Of a stretch of DNA of 64,000 bases, positions 33,850-47,890 are shown in pieces. Source of the DNA: Haliclona indistincta. Its lineage: Eukaryota; Porifera; Demospongiae; Haplosclerida; Chalinidae. The stretch's first letter is position 1. Each line of letters starts with the position of its first letter. The notes beneath the pieces were generated by a model. That model made no database searches. It was not told the origin of the DNA and was given only the letters and a program-made list of their open reading frames with translations. The stretch lies in contig OZ024783.1 of assembly GCA_964017065.1 (NCBI GenBank), forward strand, positions 5,463,399 through 5,527,398, written 5' to 3'. A program made the translations under genes and the position numbers.

Positions 33850-35419
33850 ATGGCTGCTGTCTACCGTAGGAAGAGAGGTTCCGTAAAGGGTCTGGTCACT
33901 CGTGTGAACAGTCTTGAGAGTTCCAAGCATACAGCTGTAACTATCGCCGAAGTTCGTCGTATCATTGTACGCTTACAGACGCTCACCGACGAATTCAAGC
34001 TGCACCACGATTCTATTCTCGAACTCGTGGATAATGAAGAAGTTCTCGCAGTCGAACAAGAAATACTGGAAGCTCATGAAGACACAGTATCTAACCTATT
34101 CGCTCGACTCGACAAGATTGCTGCCTCGTGTAATGTCGAAAAGGACACACAATCCAAGCAGGCTACCAAGCGTCTCGAGTACTTGAAGAATGAGATTGCT
34201 GCCATTCACGCAAGTATCTCCACACTTCCTGCGAGTAGTGACCATACATGTCTGCTACAACAACAAGAGGAGAAGCTAGGAGAGCTCAAGAAAGAACTCT
34301 CAGCCACCCCGTCAGACTATTCTCTCCCTCGATATCGATGAGACTAGTACGTTGTCCGTACTACAGAAGGAAGTAGATGGTGATATCTTCAATTGTTCTC
34401 TTGACATCCGCAAACTACTCTACTCTAAAGATGTAAAGCCTCACGAATCTGCTTCAGATGTCTCTGGCGTAAAGCTACCAAAATTTGATGTCCCAACTTT
34501 TGATGGTGATATCCTCCGTTGGAGCAGCTTCTGGGAGCAATTTGTTACATCAGTTGACTCACGTAAACATCTCAGCAATGCTGAAAAACTCGTGTATCTA
34601 CAACATGCTGTAAAGAACGGATCTGCTGCTGGTGTCATCCAAGGACTATCACAGTCTGGAGAACAGTATACAGAAGCCGTGGAATGTCTCAGACAAAGAT
34701 ACGATCGACCGCGTCTTGTTCACCAGATGCATGTACGCAAGATCATGGACATTCCTCGTATGAGAGAAGGCAGTGGAAAAGAAATACGACAACTACACGA
34801 CACTGCATTGCAGCATCTTAGAGCACTCAGAGCTATGGGTCATGAGCCGTCAGGTTCATTCATCACATCATTACTTGAACTCAAGCTAGACTCGACAACT
34901 ATGTTCGAATGGCAACAACACAGTCGATCTCAATCTGATGTTCCGCATTTTGAGGAGCTACTCACTTTCATCAATCTGCGCGCTCAAGCAGCCGAAACTG
35001 TGGCCCCAGACATCCGCAACAAAATCCCTGAGTCACATTCTCCTCCAAGGAAGGACTTCAGAAGAATTGGCTCATTCAACTCTTTCGTTACTCCCAACGA
35101 GGGTATCTCTTGTGTTGTCTGTAAGTCAAACCATCTATTGCACGCATGTCCTGATTTCAAAGCTTTGGGTCATGAGAATAAGATGAGTGTATTGAAGACA
35201 AATAGCCTATGTACCAATTGTCTTAGACCAGGTCATTACAGCAAAGCATGTAAATCGCCTAACAGGTGTCGTATTTGTCATAAGCTTCACCACACTCTGC
35301 TACATGTAAACGATGTTAAGAAGAATGATAGCATTGTCAATACTAACCCTGCGAACAAGTCTCAGACAGCAGTTCATGTATCTAATCATGCTACTATGGG
35401 TAGTCAATCCAATGTATAA
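33850..35419 (+). pseudogene. gag: BEL/Pao gag (frameshifted)
   Basis: The first open part (33850-34341) is helical, Lys/Glu-rich and starts MAAVYRRKRGSV. A one-base shift near 34325 moves the frame to the second part, which ends at 35419. That part holds the Gag core (LPKFDVPTFDGDILRWSSFW) and CCHC-like zinc knuckles (CVVCKSNHLLHAC, CTNCLRPGHYSKAC) near 35110-35280. Gag packages element RNA into cytoplasmic particles. The frameshift would block full-length product. Confidence 0.75.
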
Positions 35420-36221
35420 CTAATGACTTGTCGTGTCAATGTCAAATCATCAAATGGTTCTACTATTGTATCAAGAGCATTGTTAGACTCTGGTTCATCA
35501 GCCTCTTTTATATCAGAGCGCCTTGTTCAAAGTTTACAGTTACCAAGGTCTGAACGCAACATTCGTGTTTCAGGCGTCGCCTGTCTCACCAGCACTCTGT
35601 CCGCATGATCGACAACAAGCTGTCTGATCTCGTCAGCACATGACCCTACTAAAGAATTTAAAATCTCTGCTGTTATTGTCCCTCAGGTTACTTGTGATTT
35701 GCCGTTGAACAGTATCTCTCCCAATCTAGTCTGGTCCCCAGAACGCTGCTTTACGATTAATATTGGGCCTGGGGACCAGGCTACTCCCAATCCTGAGTGG
35801 AATCATCTGTCTGACATCGATTTTGCTGATCCAACATTTGGTATACTCGTAGCAGAATTGATCTATTGCTGGGAGTTGAGGTGTACACAGAGGTTATGTG
35901 CAGTGGCTGTAGGATCGGATCCACAGGTATACCACATGCTTTTGAGACTCATCTTGGTTGGGTAGTCGCAGGCAACTACGGGAAGCCTTTGTTCACTCAT
36001 ACTGTCAGTTGTCATGTTCATGTACTCTCTGATGATCTGTTGTGCAAATTCTGGGAATTAGAGAGTGCTCCACATACTGTTTTGTTATCCCCAGATGAGA
36101 AAGTTGCTGTAAATCATTTTCAAACTAAGCATTATCGTGATGAATCAGGAAAGTTTGTTGTCCCGTTGCCTCGGAAACAGAATGTTAAACCGCTGGGCGA
36201 ATCTCGATCTCAGGCCATTAA

Positions 36222-36820
36222 CTCTTTAGTGACTGAATTATTTTGACGAAAATTCGGCTTGCTCTAAACTGACAGTTTGTCTTGCGATTTCTACAACATG
36301 CAGTACGCTAGCTGTTCCAAACTAGCACTGTTTTTTCCTGGCATGTCAAAGTTTACGACCATGTACTAAACTCTGAGTTGGCCACTCCCAATTCGGAACA
36401 GAAGCCGCTTAAGTGCTGCGACCTCATCATTTTTCAGCCAATTTTGGTCTTCGTTTAGCCCTGGTGACTGATACAAAAACCTGGTGGTGTCCAGGTGAGC
36501 AAACAGCATAGTTTAGACCATATTCTATGCCCAAGTATGCATTTAGGGGCATCCTGAAGCCCCAAAAATGCCAAAAGCGGCGAGGGGCTCCGCCCCTTCG
36601 AACCCCGGGTTAAAGGGGGGACACCCCCCTTTAAAAATCCCCCCGTTCTATATATTTTAGTAGGGAGGACGCGGCGAAAAACAGTGGGTTTTTTCAGGTA
36701 AAGTTAGCTTTTGCAATTAAACTTTATTTGACCTTTCTAGAGCACTTTTCACACTATTTATGACGTCTACAGTAGGTGGAGTCAATTATGACGGCTAAAT
36801 CCGCTATAGGCCCTAAAGGG
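36222..36820. mobile_element. 599-bp piggyBac-type MITE in pol
   Basis: TTAA flanks both ends (36218-36221 and 36821-36824). The termini CTCTTTAG / CTAAAGGG are roughly inverse, as in piggyBac-type elements (CCCTTT ends). Excision at one TTAA would bring the RT frame back into phase, which supports the boundaries. It contains a GC-rich hairpin stretch (36570-36650) and no coding. Confidence 0.8.
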
Positions 36821-37501
36821 TTAAGCGATTTATTTCTTTTGAACGCTCATTGCATTCAAAGAACTTGTTCTCAGAGTTTCGACCAGTTGTCGAAGAATAC
36901 TTTCAGAAAGGTCATGCCGAGTTGGTACCCGATGCTGATATGTTGAAGCCTCCTCAGCAGTCTTGTTTTTACATGCCTATGCACGCTGTACGAAAAGAAT
37001 CAAGTTCCACGACTAAAATTAGAGCCGTATTTGACGCTTCAGCCAAGAGTTCTACTGGAGTGTCATTGAATGATAGCCTATTGGTGGGTCCTACTGTTCA
37101 TGCATCGCTGGTCGATGTTTTATTGCGCTTTCGTCAACACAGAGTTGCTCTTATCGCAGATGTTAGTCGTATGTATCGGGCAGTAGCTTTACCTGAGTCA
37201 GATCGTGATATGCATCGATTCGTATGGAGAACTTCTCCTATTGACAATCTAAAAGACTATCGCATGACTCGTGTGACGTTTGGCGTGTCTTCTTCAGCAT
37301 TTATTGCTAATATGTGTATCAAACAAAATGCTATAGATCATGTTTCGCAGTTCCCTCAAGCTGCAGAAGCAGTACACAGTTCGTTCTACGTAGACGATGG
37401 TCTAACTGGTGCTGATTCCGTAGAACAAGCTATAGAGCTACACAACCAGTTGCAAATGCTCTTTGACGCAGGTGGATTCCTCCTCCGAAAATGGAATTCT
37501 A

Positions 37502-37712
37502 CACTGCAAAAACAAAAGTGGTAAATTACCACCCAAGCGGGAGCTATTTGTTAGCGGGGAGATTTCACACCAAATTTAGTGGAGTTATTACGCCTGACAG
37601 TGGACATTTTCCACTTCATAGTGTAAAAACTCCACTAAATTTGGTGTGAAATCTCCCCGCTAACAAATAGCTCCCGCTTGGGTGGTAATTTACCACTTTT
37701 GTTTTTGCAGTG
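37502..37712. mobile_element. 211-bp palindromic MITE in pol
   Basis: Arms of about 87 bp are almost perfectly inverse (CACTGCAAAAACAAAAGTGG ... reverse complement) around a 35-bp loop. TA is duplicated at 37500-37501 and 37713-37714. The near-identity of the arms suggests a recent insertion of Tc1/mariner type. It ends the RT frame. Confidence 0.85.
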
Positions 37713-40264
37713 TAGTGAGACTGCTGTACTAGATAACATAGATCATAAACTCAGAGATGCACAGCACACCCACACAATCATCGATTCAGAAGCATATACA
37801 AAGACGTTGGGTGTTGAATGGAATTCAAGTACTGATGAATTTCGATTAATAGTTACTGATCTTGTACGTTCAGAGGTTTTTACTAAGAGAGCGTTAACAT
37901 CTGACATAGCTAAGGTCTATGATGCTTTAGGATGGATCGCTCCTGTGACCATCAAAACTAAAATCCTTCTACAACGATTATATATGGGAGGAAAAGATCC
38001 AATGGGATGATCAAGTACCAGAAGCATTACTACAGATTTGGTTACGCTGGCGTACAGAGCTGAAATTGCTTACGGAGAAGAATATATCACGTTGTTATTT
38101 TCCAAAAGATGCAACCATTATTTATCAACAAATACATGGCTTCTCTGATGCGTCAGAATTGGCATATATGCTGCTGTCGTATATCTACGCCAAGTAGACT
38201 CTGCTGGTACTGTACATGTCGCACTTGTTGCAGCTAAGACAAAAGTTGCGCCGATCAAAAGACAGAGCATACTACGTTTAGAGCTCTGTGGAGCTGGTCT
38301 ACTCGCACAGCTATTGCATCATTGTCAAATTACATTTAAATTTCCTTTGAGAGACACTTTTGCATGGACAGACAGTACCATTGTATTGAATTGGCTCGCC
38401 GGGAATCCGCGACGGTTCAAAGCATTTGTAGGAAACAGAGTCTCGCAAATCGTAGATCTTGTTCCACCTAACCGCTGGCACTTTGTAGAAGGCATTGAGA
38501 ATCCAGCAGACTGTGCTTCTCGCGGGCTATACGGTTCTGAGTTGTTGACACACAAATTATGGTGGTCAGGACCACAATGGCTGACTTTGGGAATTCATCA
38601 TTGGCCTAAACAACCAACTATATCTCCAAATAATGAAGCTGATGAAATCTGTACTCACACTGCTGTTCTTCAGACTGTTCCATCTACTGTCATTCCTATG
38701 GATCAGTACTCGAGCTATACACAACTCAAGAGGGTTACAGCTTGGATCAGACGATTCGTCAAGAATTGCCAAACAGCTGCTAATGACAGAACTACTGGTC
38801 CTTTGACTGCTAAGGAATTGGAACAAGCTCAAAACTACTGGATTGTAATATCTCAACGAGATCATTTTTCAAAGGAGATCAATCTGCTCAGTCAAAACAA
38901 GCCAGTTTCCAAATCGAGCTCATTACGATCCTTACACCCATTTATTGACCAGGCAGGTATTATTCGCGTTGGTGGTCGTCAGCAAAACTCTAACCAAAAC
39001 TACAACAAACAACATCCTGTCATCCTCCATGGAAAGCATATTATCTCAAAGCTGATCGTTAGCGCAGAACATCTGCGACTACTTCATGCTGGACCGCTAC
39101 TCATGAATGCATCACTAAGGTGTCGTTTCCACTTTCTAGGAGGACGCCGAGTCGTTCGGTTCATCACACGCAGTTGCGTCACATGCAAGCGGCAAACAAC
39201 TCGAGCTCATCCACCACCATTGATGGGTCAACTTCCTGCCGAACGCATCACTCCTGATATCGTTTTCAGTCACGTAGGAGTTGACTATGCTGGGCCATTA
39301 CTCATCAAGTTTGGTTATGTTCGTAAACCTACTCTAAAAAAGGCATATGTATGTGTATTCGTGTCTCTATCTACAAAGGCTGTTCATCTAGAACTGGTTT
39401 CCGATCTCACGACAGAAGCGTTCATAGCTTGTCTACGACGCTTTGTAGCCAGAAGAGGTAAACCAATAAACATCTGGAGTGACCATGGGACTAACTTCAT
39501 AGGAGCAGCTCGGCAGCTCAATGAATTATATGCATTCCTTAAAGAGAAGAAAACAACTGAAGTTATTTCCCGTTTCTGTTCCGACCAATCTATTACATGG
39601 GATTTTATTCCCGAGCATGCGCCACATTTCGGCGGTTTATGGGAAGCTGCTGTCAAAAGCTTCAAACGACATCTATATCGAATAATGGGAGATACGAAAC
39701 TCACATTCGAAGAGATGACAACCACTTTGACGCAAATCGAGGCATGTCTTAACAGCAGACCACTCACTCCCCTTCCTACTAGCGAAGACGCTAATTTCGA
39801 AGTGCTCACTCCGGGACATTTCTTGATCGGGCGTCCTCTGGAAGCACTACCCGATTGTCAAGATGTTTCACTTCAAGTCAACCCGCTTAAGCGATGGCAC
39901 CTATGCCAAACTCTGATAAGACATTTTTGGAACCGATGGTCAACAGAATACATTACCAATTTGCAGAGAATGACTAAGTGGCAAACTAAGAATTCAAATC
40001 TCGCTGTGGGAGATGTGGTTATTGTACAAGAAAAGAATTCAACGCCCACTCGATGGCCGATAGCCAAGATCATAGCTGTCTATCCAGGACGTGATGGTGT
40101 TGTTCGAGTGGTGGACGTCAAAACAGCTACAGGAACTTACACTAGACCCTCAGTCAAGATAATACCTCTATCAGTAGACAATTGAACAGAATTCACTATT
40201 TTTTTAGACTCTTATCACTATCATATAGTAACTATTTAAAACCATTGGTTTTACCCCGCCGGTA

Positions 40265-40391
40265 TGTTGACATCATTTATCTATGACGTCATTTTCATGT
40301 ATATATTGTGCTGCTCAATAAAATAATCAGTTCTGTTCTGTCCCTCTACGGTATCTCCATGTCGAGCGTTTTAGTTTCGAGAAGATACACA
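40265..40391 (+). repeat. 3' LTR
   Basis: 127 bp from TGTTGACATC to GATACACA, matching both halves of the split 5' LTR. It contains an AATAAA-type signal (CAATAAAATAATC). Confidence 0.85.
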
Positions 40392-40439
40392 TGCACACAC
40401 AAGATGATGCCAACCACAGATGAGATCCCATTGCTGAGG

Positions 40440-40562
40440 TGCCAATCTCATTAAGAGAAAGAGACATTTTAAAGTCAAAACAATGAACACTTGATAATAC
40501 TGAACGATATTTTGAAGCCAAGAGAGGATGGTAGACAAGCCTGATAGAGGGTGCACCAGGTG
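40440..40562 (+). pseudogene. NACHT fragment, left half, cut in Walker A
   Basis: It encodes a damaged pre-NACHT segment (NDILKPREDGR) and then LIEGAPG, where it is interrupted at the TG target of the element 40563-47596. About 14 bp present in units 2 and 3 between GGTAGACCA and CCTGATAG is deleted, so it was already dead or died independently. Confidence 0.75.
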
Positions 40563-40975
40563 CACTGTGCAAAAGCTGAGGTATATACACTGCTGTATTT
40601 TGGTTGTATATTTAAGTTTTACATATGATATACACTTGCGTATACTTCAAGTGCCCACACTGTGTATAACATGTGTATTGGAACATTATACACACTTTGT
40701 TATACACTATATATACACGCAATATACAGTACTGTATAACTGGTGTATACTATGTGTATTCTGTGTGTATTCTATTGCGTATAACAGAATTAACTACCAG
40801 GATGTAGGCGGGCCCTGTGTGGTGAATATGCCCTGCCCTTTATAGAGCAGTCCAAATTTTTAATATTGATCCAAAATTGGTTTTAAAAATTATTATATTT
40901 TTATTGAAGTTTTATCTAATTATACAGGTACAATAAAAAATTATCAAACAGTCATAAAATGTGTCCTGGATAAAG

Positions 40976-41072
40976 ACTTGCTGTTGACTGAAGACTTGCT
41001 GTTAACTGAAGATTTGCTGTTGACTGAAGACTTGCTGTTAACTGAAGATTTGCTGTTGACTGAAGACTTGCT
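40976..41072. repeat. 18-bp minisatellite
   Basis: About 5.5 copies of GACTTGCTGTTGACTGAA, alternating between GAC/GAT and TTG/TTA variants, giving a 36-bp higher-order period. Confidence 0.85.
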
Positions 41073-41276
41073 ATATATTCTTTTGATCCTGTAAAGATGA
41101 TTAAAACATTATCATCAAACAAATCCTTACATACCGTATAGTTGCCATTAGTTGGATACTGCCAAGTTATGCCCAGACATTCTCCCATTATTCATTACCT
41201 ACATCATGAGGAAGAAACAGGAAGTTATATTGTTAAAGTTTAGCAACTGAAAAATATTTAGCTTACTTGGTACCAA

Positions 41277-41571
41277 GAGTATATTATTAAGAAGAGTGTC
41301 GAACTGCCAATACCCGCGTAGAAACACTGTGTACAAAGTAACGTGACTTCCGGTCAGTTTCACGTGAGAAAAACGCTGTAAATTCATCCGTAATCTGCTA
41401 GTATACGTTTCAGGCTGACCATGTCTCCGTATCACTCAGTTATACTAGCAGATTACGGATGAATTTATGGCGTTTTCTCACGTGAAACTGACCGGAAGTC
41501 ACGTTACTTTGTAGACAGTGTTTCTACGCCGGTATTGGCAGTTCGACACTCTTCTTAATAATATACTCTTG
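41277..41571. repeat. 295-bp palindrome
   Basis: AGAGTATATTATTAAGAAGA at the left pairs with TCTTCTTAATAATATACTCT at the right. The arms are near-perfect through GTGACTTCCGGTCAGTTTCA and the TAATCTGCTAGTATA block, with a loop of about 50 bp. It is probably a MITE nested in the CACTA-like element. Confidence 0.75.
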
Positions 41572-41763
41572 TTGGTACTGAGCAATCACAGCACAGTCTG
41601 ATTCTTCATCATTGTAGCAACACATTCTGTCTCTGTAAAAAATAGCTAAAATGAAAAGCTTAGTACCTTACCTTAGTACCTTACCAATCGGCAGAGTCTG
41701 CTTCAACTTCCTGAGTAGTAAAGATGTATAAAGCTTTGACTGATCATTAAAGATATAGCTCAC

Positions 41764-42130
41764 CTGTTGTAACAGAAGCAATGGACTAGCGTAGGTGACG
41801 GCACAATCATCGACGGTGGACACATTCATACCAAACACCGTCTACAGGAGTAGAGGTAAAAAGCTAGACGAGCTATAGTATACATGTAATGCATACCGTG
41901 AGTAGGCAGCTGGCTACAATCTCTGTATGTGCGTTTGTATCAAAAAAGTGAACAGAGCACAGCCGATCGCGGGTATGGCCAGCGAGATTCAATTTCCACT
42001 GGGCAAAAGAGAGAGAATAGCCTTTGTAAGGAATAAGTAAAGCTTACTTTACTGTAGGTAATTGAGTGCAGACAGGTTCCAGGACATAAAACTTCCAGCT
42101 CGATCAATGGCGACTAAAGGAAGGCAGCTG
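41764..42130 (-). pseudogene. Three exon-like blocks, possible captured host exons
   Basis: On the minus strand, open blocks with good splice borders encode LPLVAIDRAGSFMSWNLSAL (about 42130-42054), WKLNLAGHTRDRLCSVHFFD (42000-41898) and TVFGMNVSTVDDCAVTYASP (41843-41764). The W..L.GH.....V.F pattern resembles WD-repeat blades. No start or partner exons were found within the element. They may be a captured gene piece or part of an element gene. Confidence 0.35.
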
Positions 42131-42423
42131 CAACATCTTCACGTGGTGAGTTATTTGGACAAATCAGATTGTAGCCCGCCAACGTGACCCCGCCCACTAA
42201 TGGCTCTACCAACATCATGGCCTGGGGCTAGCATATGCCTCGCAGTTCTCTCCGCAGTTAGATGAGCCATGCTACCAGTCCTCACAGACACTAGCTAAAA
42301 GCCTACCATGGACAGTTATTGAAGTGTATTTGAAGTACAGTCAGCTAGCTAGGTGAGTATAAGTATAAGCACGTTTTGGTATAAACAGTAATTAATCTAG
42401 CCTAAATGAATAGTCAAAAAGTG

Positions 42424-42960
42424 TTATAGTTCTTGTTCAGACTCGACACTGTAATCATCTACATGTTTTGTCCAATCAGCAGCACCTATTGGGGCTGGGC
42501 CTCTAATTGGACTCCCAAGCACCCTTACCTTCCGTGGGTGCTTGGATGCCTGATACGATCTTTGGTCTAGCTCATCCAACAATCTGTTGAGCTCCAGTGA
42601 CCGCCACTCAGGCCTACGTCTCTTTAGTGTATCAGCACCTACACTTTCCTGGTATAAAATTTGAGTGAGAACATTGTATAAGGAGTGCATTTAAGCATTG
42701 ATACCTCATCTGACATCATTGTAGCATTGACATCTTGCCACTGCTCCCTTTCTTCCTCCCTCACAAACTTTGCCCTCCTGTCCCACACCTATAATAGGAA
42801 AGTACCGAATTGTTCGATAAAATAATAATTATTGTACTAACTCTTTGTTGTCTGGAGCGCTGTAGGCGCTTTTGTATCTCTGACTCTTTAGGCTCTCTTT
42901 TTAAAGTGCGCCTATACACACTTAGCACTTCTATAGTATAAGTAGTATGGGAAAATACAT
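42424..42960 (-). CDS. Element-associated protein C-terminal exons
   Basis: Minus-strand exons encode a basic segment near 42845-42900 (RRTLKREPKESEIQKRLQ-like), VWDRRAKFVREEEREQWQDV...MMSDE (about 42788-42706), and ESVGADTLKRRRPEWRSLEL...RKVRVLGSPIRG, ending in an acidic tail at 42424. The MMSDE...KRRRPEWRS...R.RVLGSP arrangement recurs in unannotated proteins tied to invertebrate DNA transposons; this is recognised from pattern only. The upstream exons could not be traced past the minisatellite. Confidence 0.45.
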
Positions 42961-42995
42961 CTTTACTTTTCGTCTTTTTGTCATACTTAGTACCT

Positions 42996-43142
42996 TGTCA
43001 TGAAACAAGGTACTAACTCACTGTTATCTAGTCTAACATGTGTGTGTGTGTGTGTAGGTACAGTAAGGTCATATCACACTACAATGAAACTCATCAACTG
43101 ACAGTCATGAAACAAGGTACTAACTCACTGTTATCTAGTCTA

Positions 43143-43194
<52 letters not shown>

Positions 43195-43395
43195 GTACAG
43201 TAAGGTCATATCACACTACAATGAAACTCATCAACTGACAGTCATGAAACAAGGTACTAACTCACTGTTATCTAGCCTAACATGTGTGTGTGTGTGTGTG
43301 TGTGTGTGTAGGTACAGTAAGGTCATATCACACTACAATGAAACTCATCAACTGACAGTCATGAAACAAGGTACTAACTCACTGTTATCTAGTCT

Positions 43396-43436
<41 letters not shown>

Positions 43437-43521
43437 GTACAGTAAGGTCATATCACACTACAATGAAACTCATCAACTGACAGTCATGAAACAAGGTACT
43501 AACTCACTGTTATCTAGTCTA

Positions 43522-43557
<36 letters not shown>

Positions 43558-43642
43558 GTACAGTAAGGTCATATCACACTACAATGAAACTCATCAACTG
43601 ACAGTCATGAAACAAGGTACTAACTCACTGTTATCTAGTCTA

Positions 43643-43694
<52 letters not shown>

Positions 43695-43779
43695 GTACAG
43701 TAAGGTCATATCACACTACAATGAAACTCATCAACTGACAGTCATGAAACAAGGTACTAACTCACTGTTATCTAGTCTA

Positions 43780-43813
<34 letters not shown>

Positions 43814-44400
43814 GTACAGTAAGGTCATATCACACTACAATGAAACTCATCAACTGACAGTCATGAAACAAGGTACTAACTCACTGTTATCTAGTCTAAC
43901 ATGTGTGTGTGTGTGTGTCTGTGTAGGTACAGTAAGGTCATATCACACTACAATGAAACTCATCAACTGACAGTCATGAAACAAGGTACTAACTCACTGT
44001 TATCTAGTCTAACATGTGTGTGTGTGTGTGTGTGTGTAGGTACAGTAAGGTCATATCACACTACAATGAAACTCATCAACTGACAGTCATGAAACAAGGT
44101 ACTAACTCATTGTTATCTAGTCTAACGTGTGTGTGTGTGTGTGTCTGTGTAGGTACAGTAAGGTCATATCACACTACAATGAAACTCATCAACTGACAGT
44201 CATGAAACAAGGTACTAACTCACTGTTATCTAGTCTAACATGTGTGTGTGTGTGTGTGTGTGTGTGTAGGTACAGTAAGGTCATATCACACTACAATGAA
44301 ACTCATCAACTGACAGTCATGAAATAAGGTACTAACTCATTGTTATCTAGTCTAACGTGTGTGTGTGTGTGTCTGTGTAGGTACAGTAGGCCCAGAACTT
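42996..44400. repeat. About 115-bp minisatellite with internal (GT)n
   Basis: Eleven full units and two partial ends each contain GGTACAGTAAGGTCATATCA, CAACTGACAGTCATGAAACA and a GT tract whose length varies from about 14 to 50. Outside the GT tract the units are almost identical. The Cys/Val-rich frames here come from the GT tract. Confidence 0.9.
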
Positions 44401-44479
44401 GGAGAACTTACTCAACTGGTAGTCTCAAATGCAGAAATTTTGCTCTAGTTCATTCTAACTCTTCTTACAAAATTTCATC

Positions 44480-45170
44480 AATGTTTTTTATCATAGTTTT
44501 GTTTCTAACCTTCTCTGGCACCAAACATACTAATGTTACTATGCATGAATTCTATACTGGATTGCAATACTAGCATGATGGTAGGAAGCTGTTTTGCTGT
44601 TTTCACTGGTTCAAACCACTCTCTGTCACCAAACACAGTAAAGTTGCTATGAATTTCACTAGATTGCAATACTAGCATGATGGTAGGAAGCTGTTTTGCT
44701 GTTTTCACTGGTTCAAACCACTCTCTGTCACCAAGCACAGTAAAGTTGCTATGAATTTCACTAGATTGCAATACTAGCATGATGGTAGGAAGCTGTTTTG
44801 CTGTTTTCACTGGTTCAAACCACTCTCTGTCACCAAGCACAGTAAAGTTGCTATGAATTTCACTAGATTGCAATACTAGCATGATGGTAGGAAGCTGTTT
44901 TGCTGTTTTCACTGGTTCAAACCACTCTCTGTCACCAAACACAGTAAAGTTGCTATGAATTTCACTAGATTGCAATACTAGCATGTTGGTAGGAAGCTGT
45001 TTTGCTGTTTTCACTGGTTCAAACCACTCTCTGTCACCAAACACAGTAAAGTTGCTATGAATTTCACTAGATTGCAACACTAGCATGATAGTAGGAGGCT
45101 GTTTTTTTCAGTTTTCCTTGTTTTAAACCATTCTGTGTCACCAAACGAGCTAATGATACTATGAACTAGT
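44480..45170. repeat. 102-bp minisatellite, open on the minus strand
   Basis: Five close copies and degenerate flanking copies of a 102-bp unit. Because 102 is 34 codons, the minus strand stays open for 193 residues (44505-45086) with the unit LQSSEIHSNFTVFGDREWFE...VKTAKQLP. No start exon or domain is known, so coding is unproven. Confidence 0.8.
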
Positions 45171-45179
45171 ATTTTGAAT

Positions 45180-46994
<1,815 letters not shown>

Positions 46995-47596
46995 GTGACA
47001 CACAAGATGCAGACTCACACACAACACAGAGCTTCATTACAAGATTCAGCCACCCATCGAACGCAGCTATGGACACAGCTATAACTTCAGTATTATCACA
47101 AGACAGCTGGTACATGCACACTGGGACTCACAGAATTATTATGTCTGCACACACTTTCACATGATACACCATATAAGCTTCCAAAACACAAAGAGCACTC
47201 TATGCACTGAAGGACAGCCGTCTATGCCTCGGTTTATGCGCACAGCTAGCTAGCTACATGCTATGAGAAGTTGCCACGCCCACCTCAAGGCAACTCACGT
47301 GCACATGTCTAAGCTCAGTCCAGGCTCCGCCCAGATTGAATATAATTAAGGCAATGTGTAATACACTGCTGTATAACATGGTATAACATGGTATAACAGT
47401 AAGTAGTATACACACCAGTATACACATGTAATACACTATTGTATAACTTAGTTTTCCACACTGTTGTATAACATATGAAATACACTATTGTATACTATTG
47501 TGTATAGCTGAAATATACACACTGTGGTATATTATCAGTATATTAGTAATATACACAGTGCAGTATACTAGTGTATAACTTCTCTTTTGCACAGTG

Positions 47597-47890
47597 TGTT
47601 GGCAAGAGCACACTGGTGTGTCGCAAATGGGCCATGAATCAGTTAGAGAGAAAATTCAACCTAGCAGTACTCATTTCATTGAGAGAGGCTCAAAAAGCAT
47701 TAAGCATTGAAGATATTTTTCCACAATCCATAAAAATCTTGAAAGGTATTTTAGCAGCACTTGGAGATGGCAATGGCTTACTGCTTGTTCTTGACGGCTT
47801 TGATGAACTAGTCTTCCTCGTGAACAGCAACAACTTGGGTCCATTTTTATCGACCTTATAAACGGTTTAAAGCTTCCAGAGGCTACTATA
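47597..47890 (+). pseudogene. NACHT fragment, right half
   Basis: It resumes in the Walker A motif (VGKSTLV) and continues through WAMNQLERKFNLAVLISLRE and LLLVLDGFDEL. A small indel after DEL shifts the frame, and the foldback repeat copy B begins at 47891 in the middle of the sensor strand. It matches units 2 and 3 most closely. Confidence 0.8.

Larger units (their letters stand above)
35423..40185 (+). pseudogene. pol: BEL/Pao pol (protease, RT, RNase H, integrase), broken
   Basis: The parts in order are an aspartic protease with LLDSGSSASFIS near 35484-35519, RT blocks from about 35860 with the YVDD box near 37388-37399, RNase H at about 37720-38500, and integrase in the long final frame (38314-40185). 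The integrase has an HH-CC-like region (CVTCKRQ) and the D,D-E core (VGVDYAG, WSDHGTNF, GGLWEAAVKSFK). The frame is lost after the protease near 35605, by the MITE inserts at 36222-36820 and 37502-37712, and by shifts near 38008 and 38195. The 623-residue integrase end is fully open. No active polyprotein can be made from this copy. Confidence 0.85.
32585..40391 (+). mobile_element. BEL/Pao LTR retrotransposon with nested insertions
   Basis: The left LTR begins TGTTGACATC at 32585. The right LTR is 40265-40391 (127 bp, TG...CA). The internal part carries gag then pol in the order protease, RT, RNase H, integrase, which is the BEL/Pao and Ty3-like order; the integrase and Gag style favour BEL/Pao. 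The 5' LTR is split by about 1 kb, pol is split by two MITEs, and several frameshifts are present, so it is dead. Matching target duplications were not found. NACHT relics lie on both sides. Confidence 0.85.

Noticed and set aside
32585..40391. An active retrovirus-like element
   Set aside because: Gag and Pol are broken by frameshifts and two MITEs, the 5' LTR is split, and no envelope-like gene is present.
42996..44400. Regularly spaced identical blocks that could look like a CRISPR array
   Set aside because: The variable parts are GT tracts of different length, not unique spacers, and the context is a eukaryotic transposon. It is a minisatellite.
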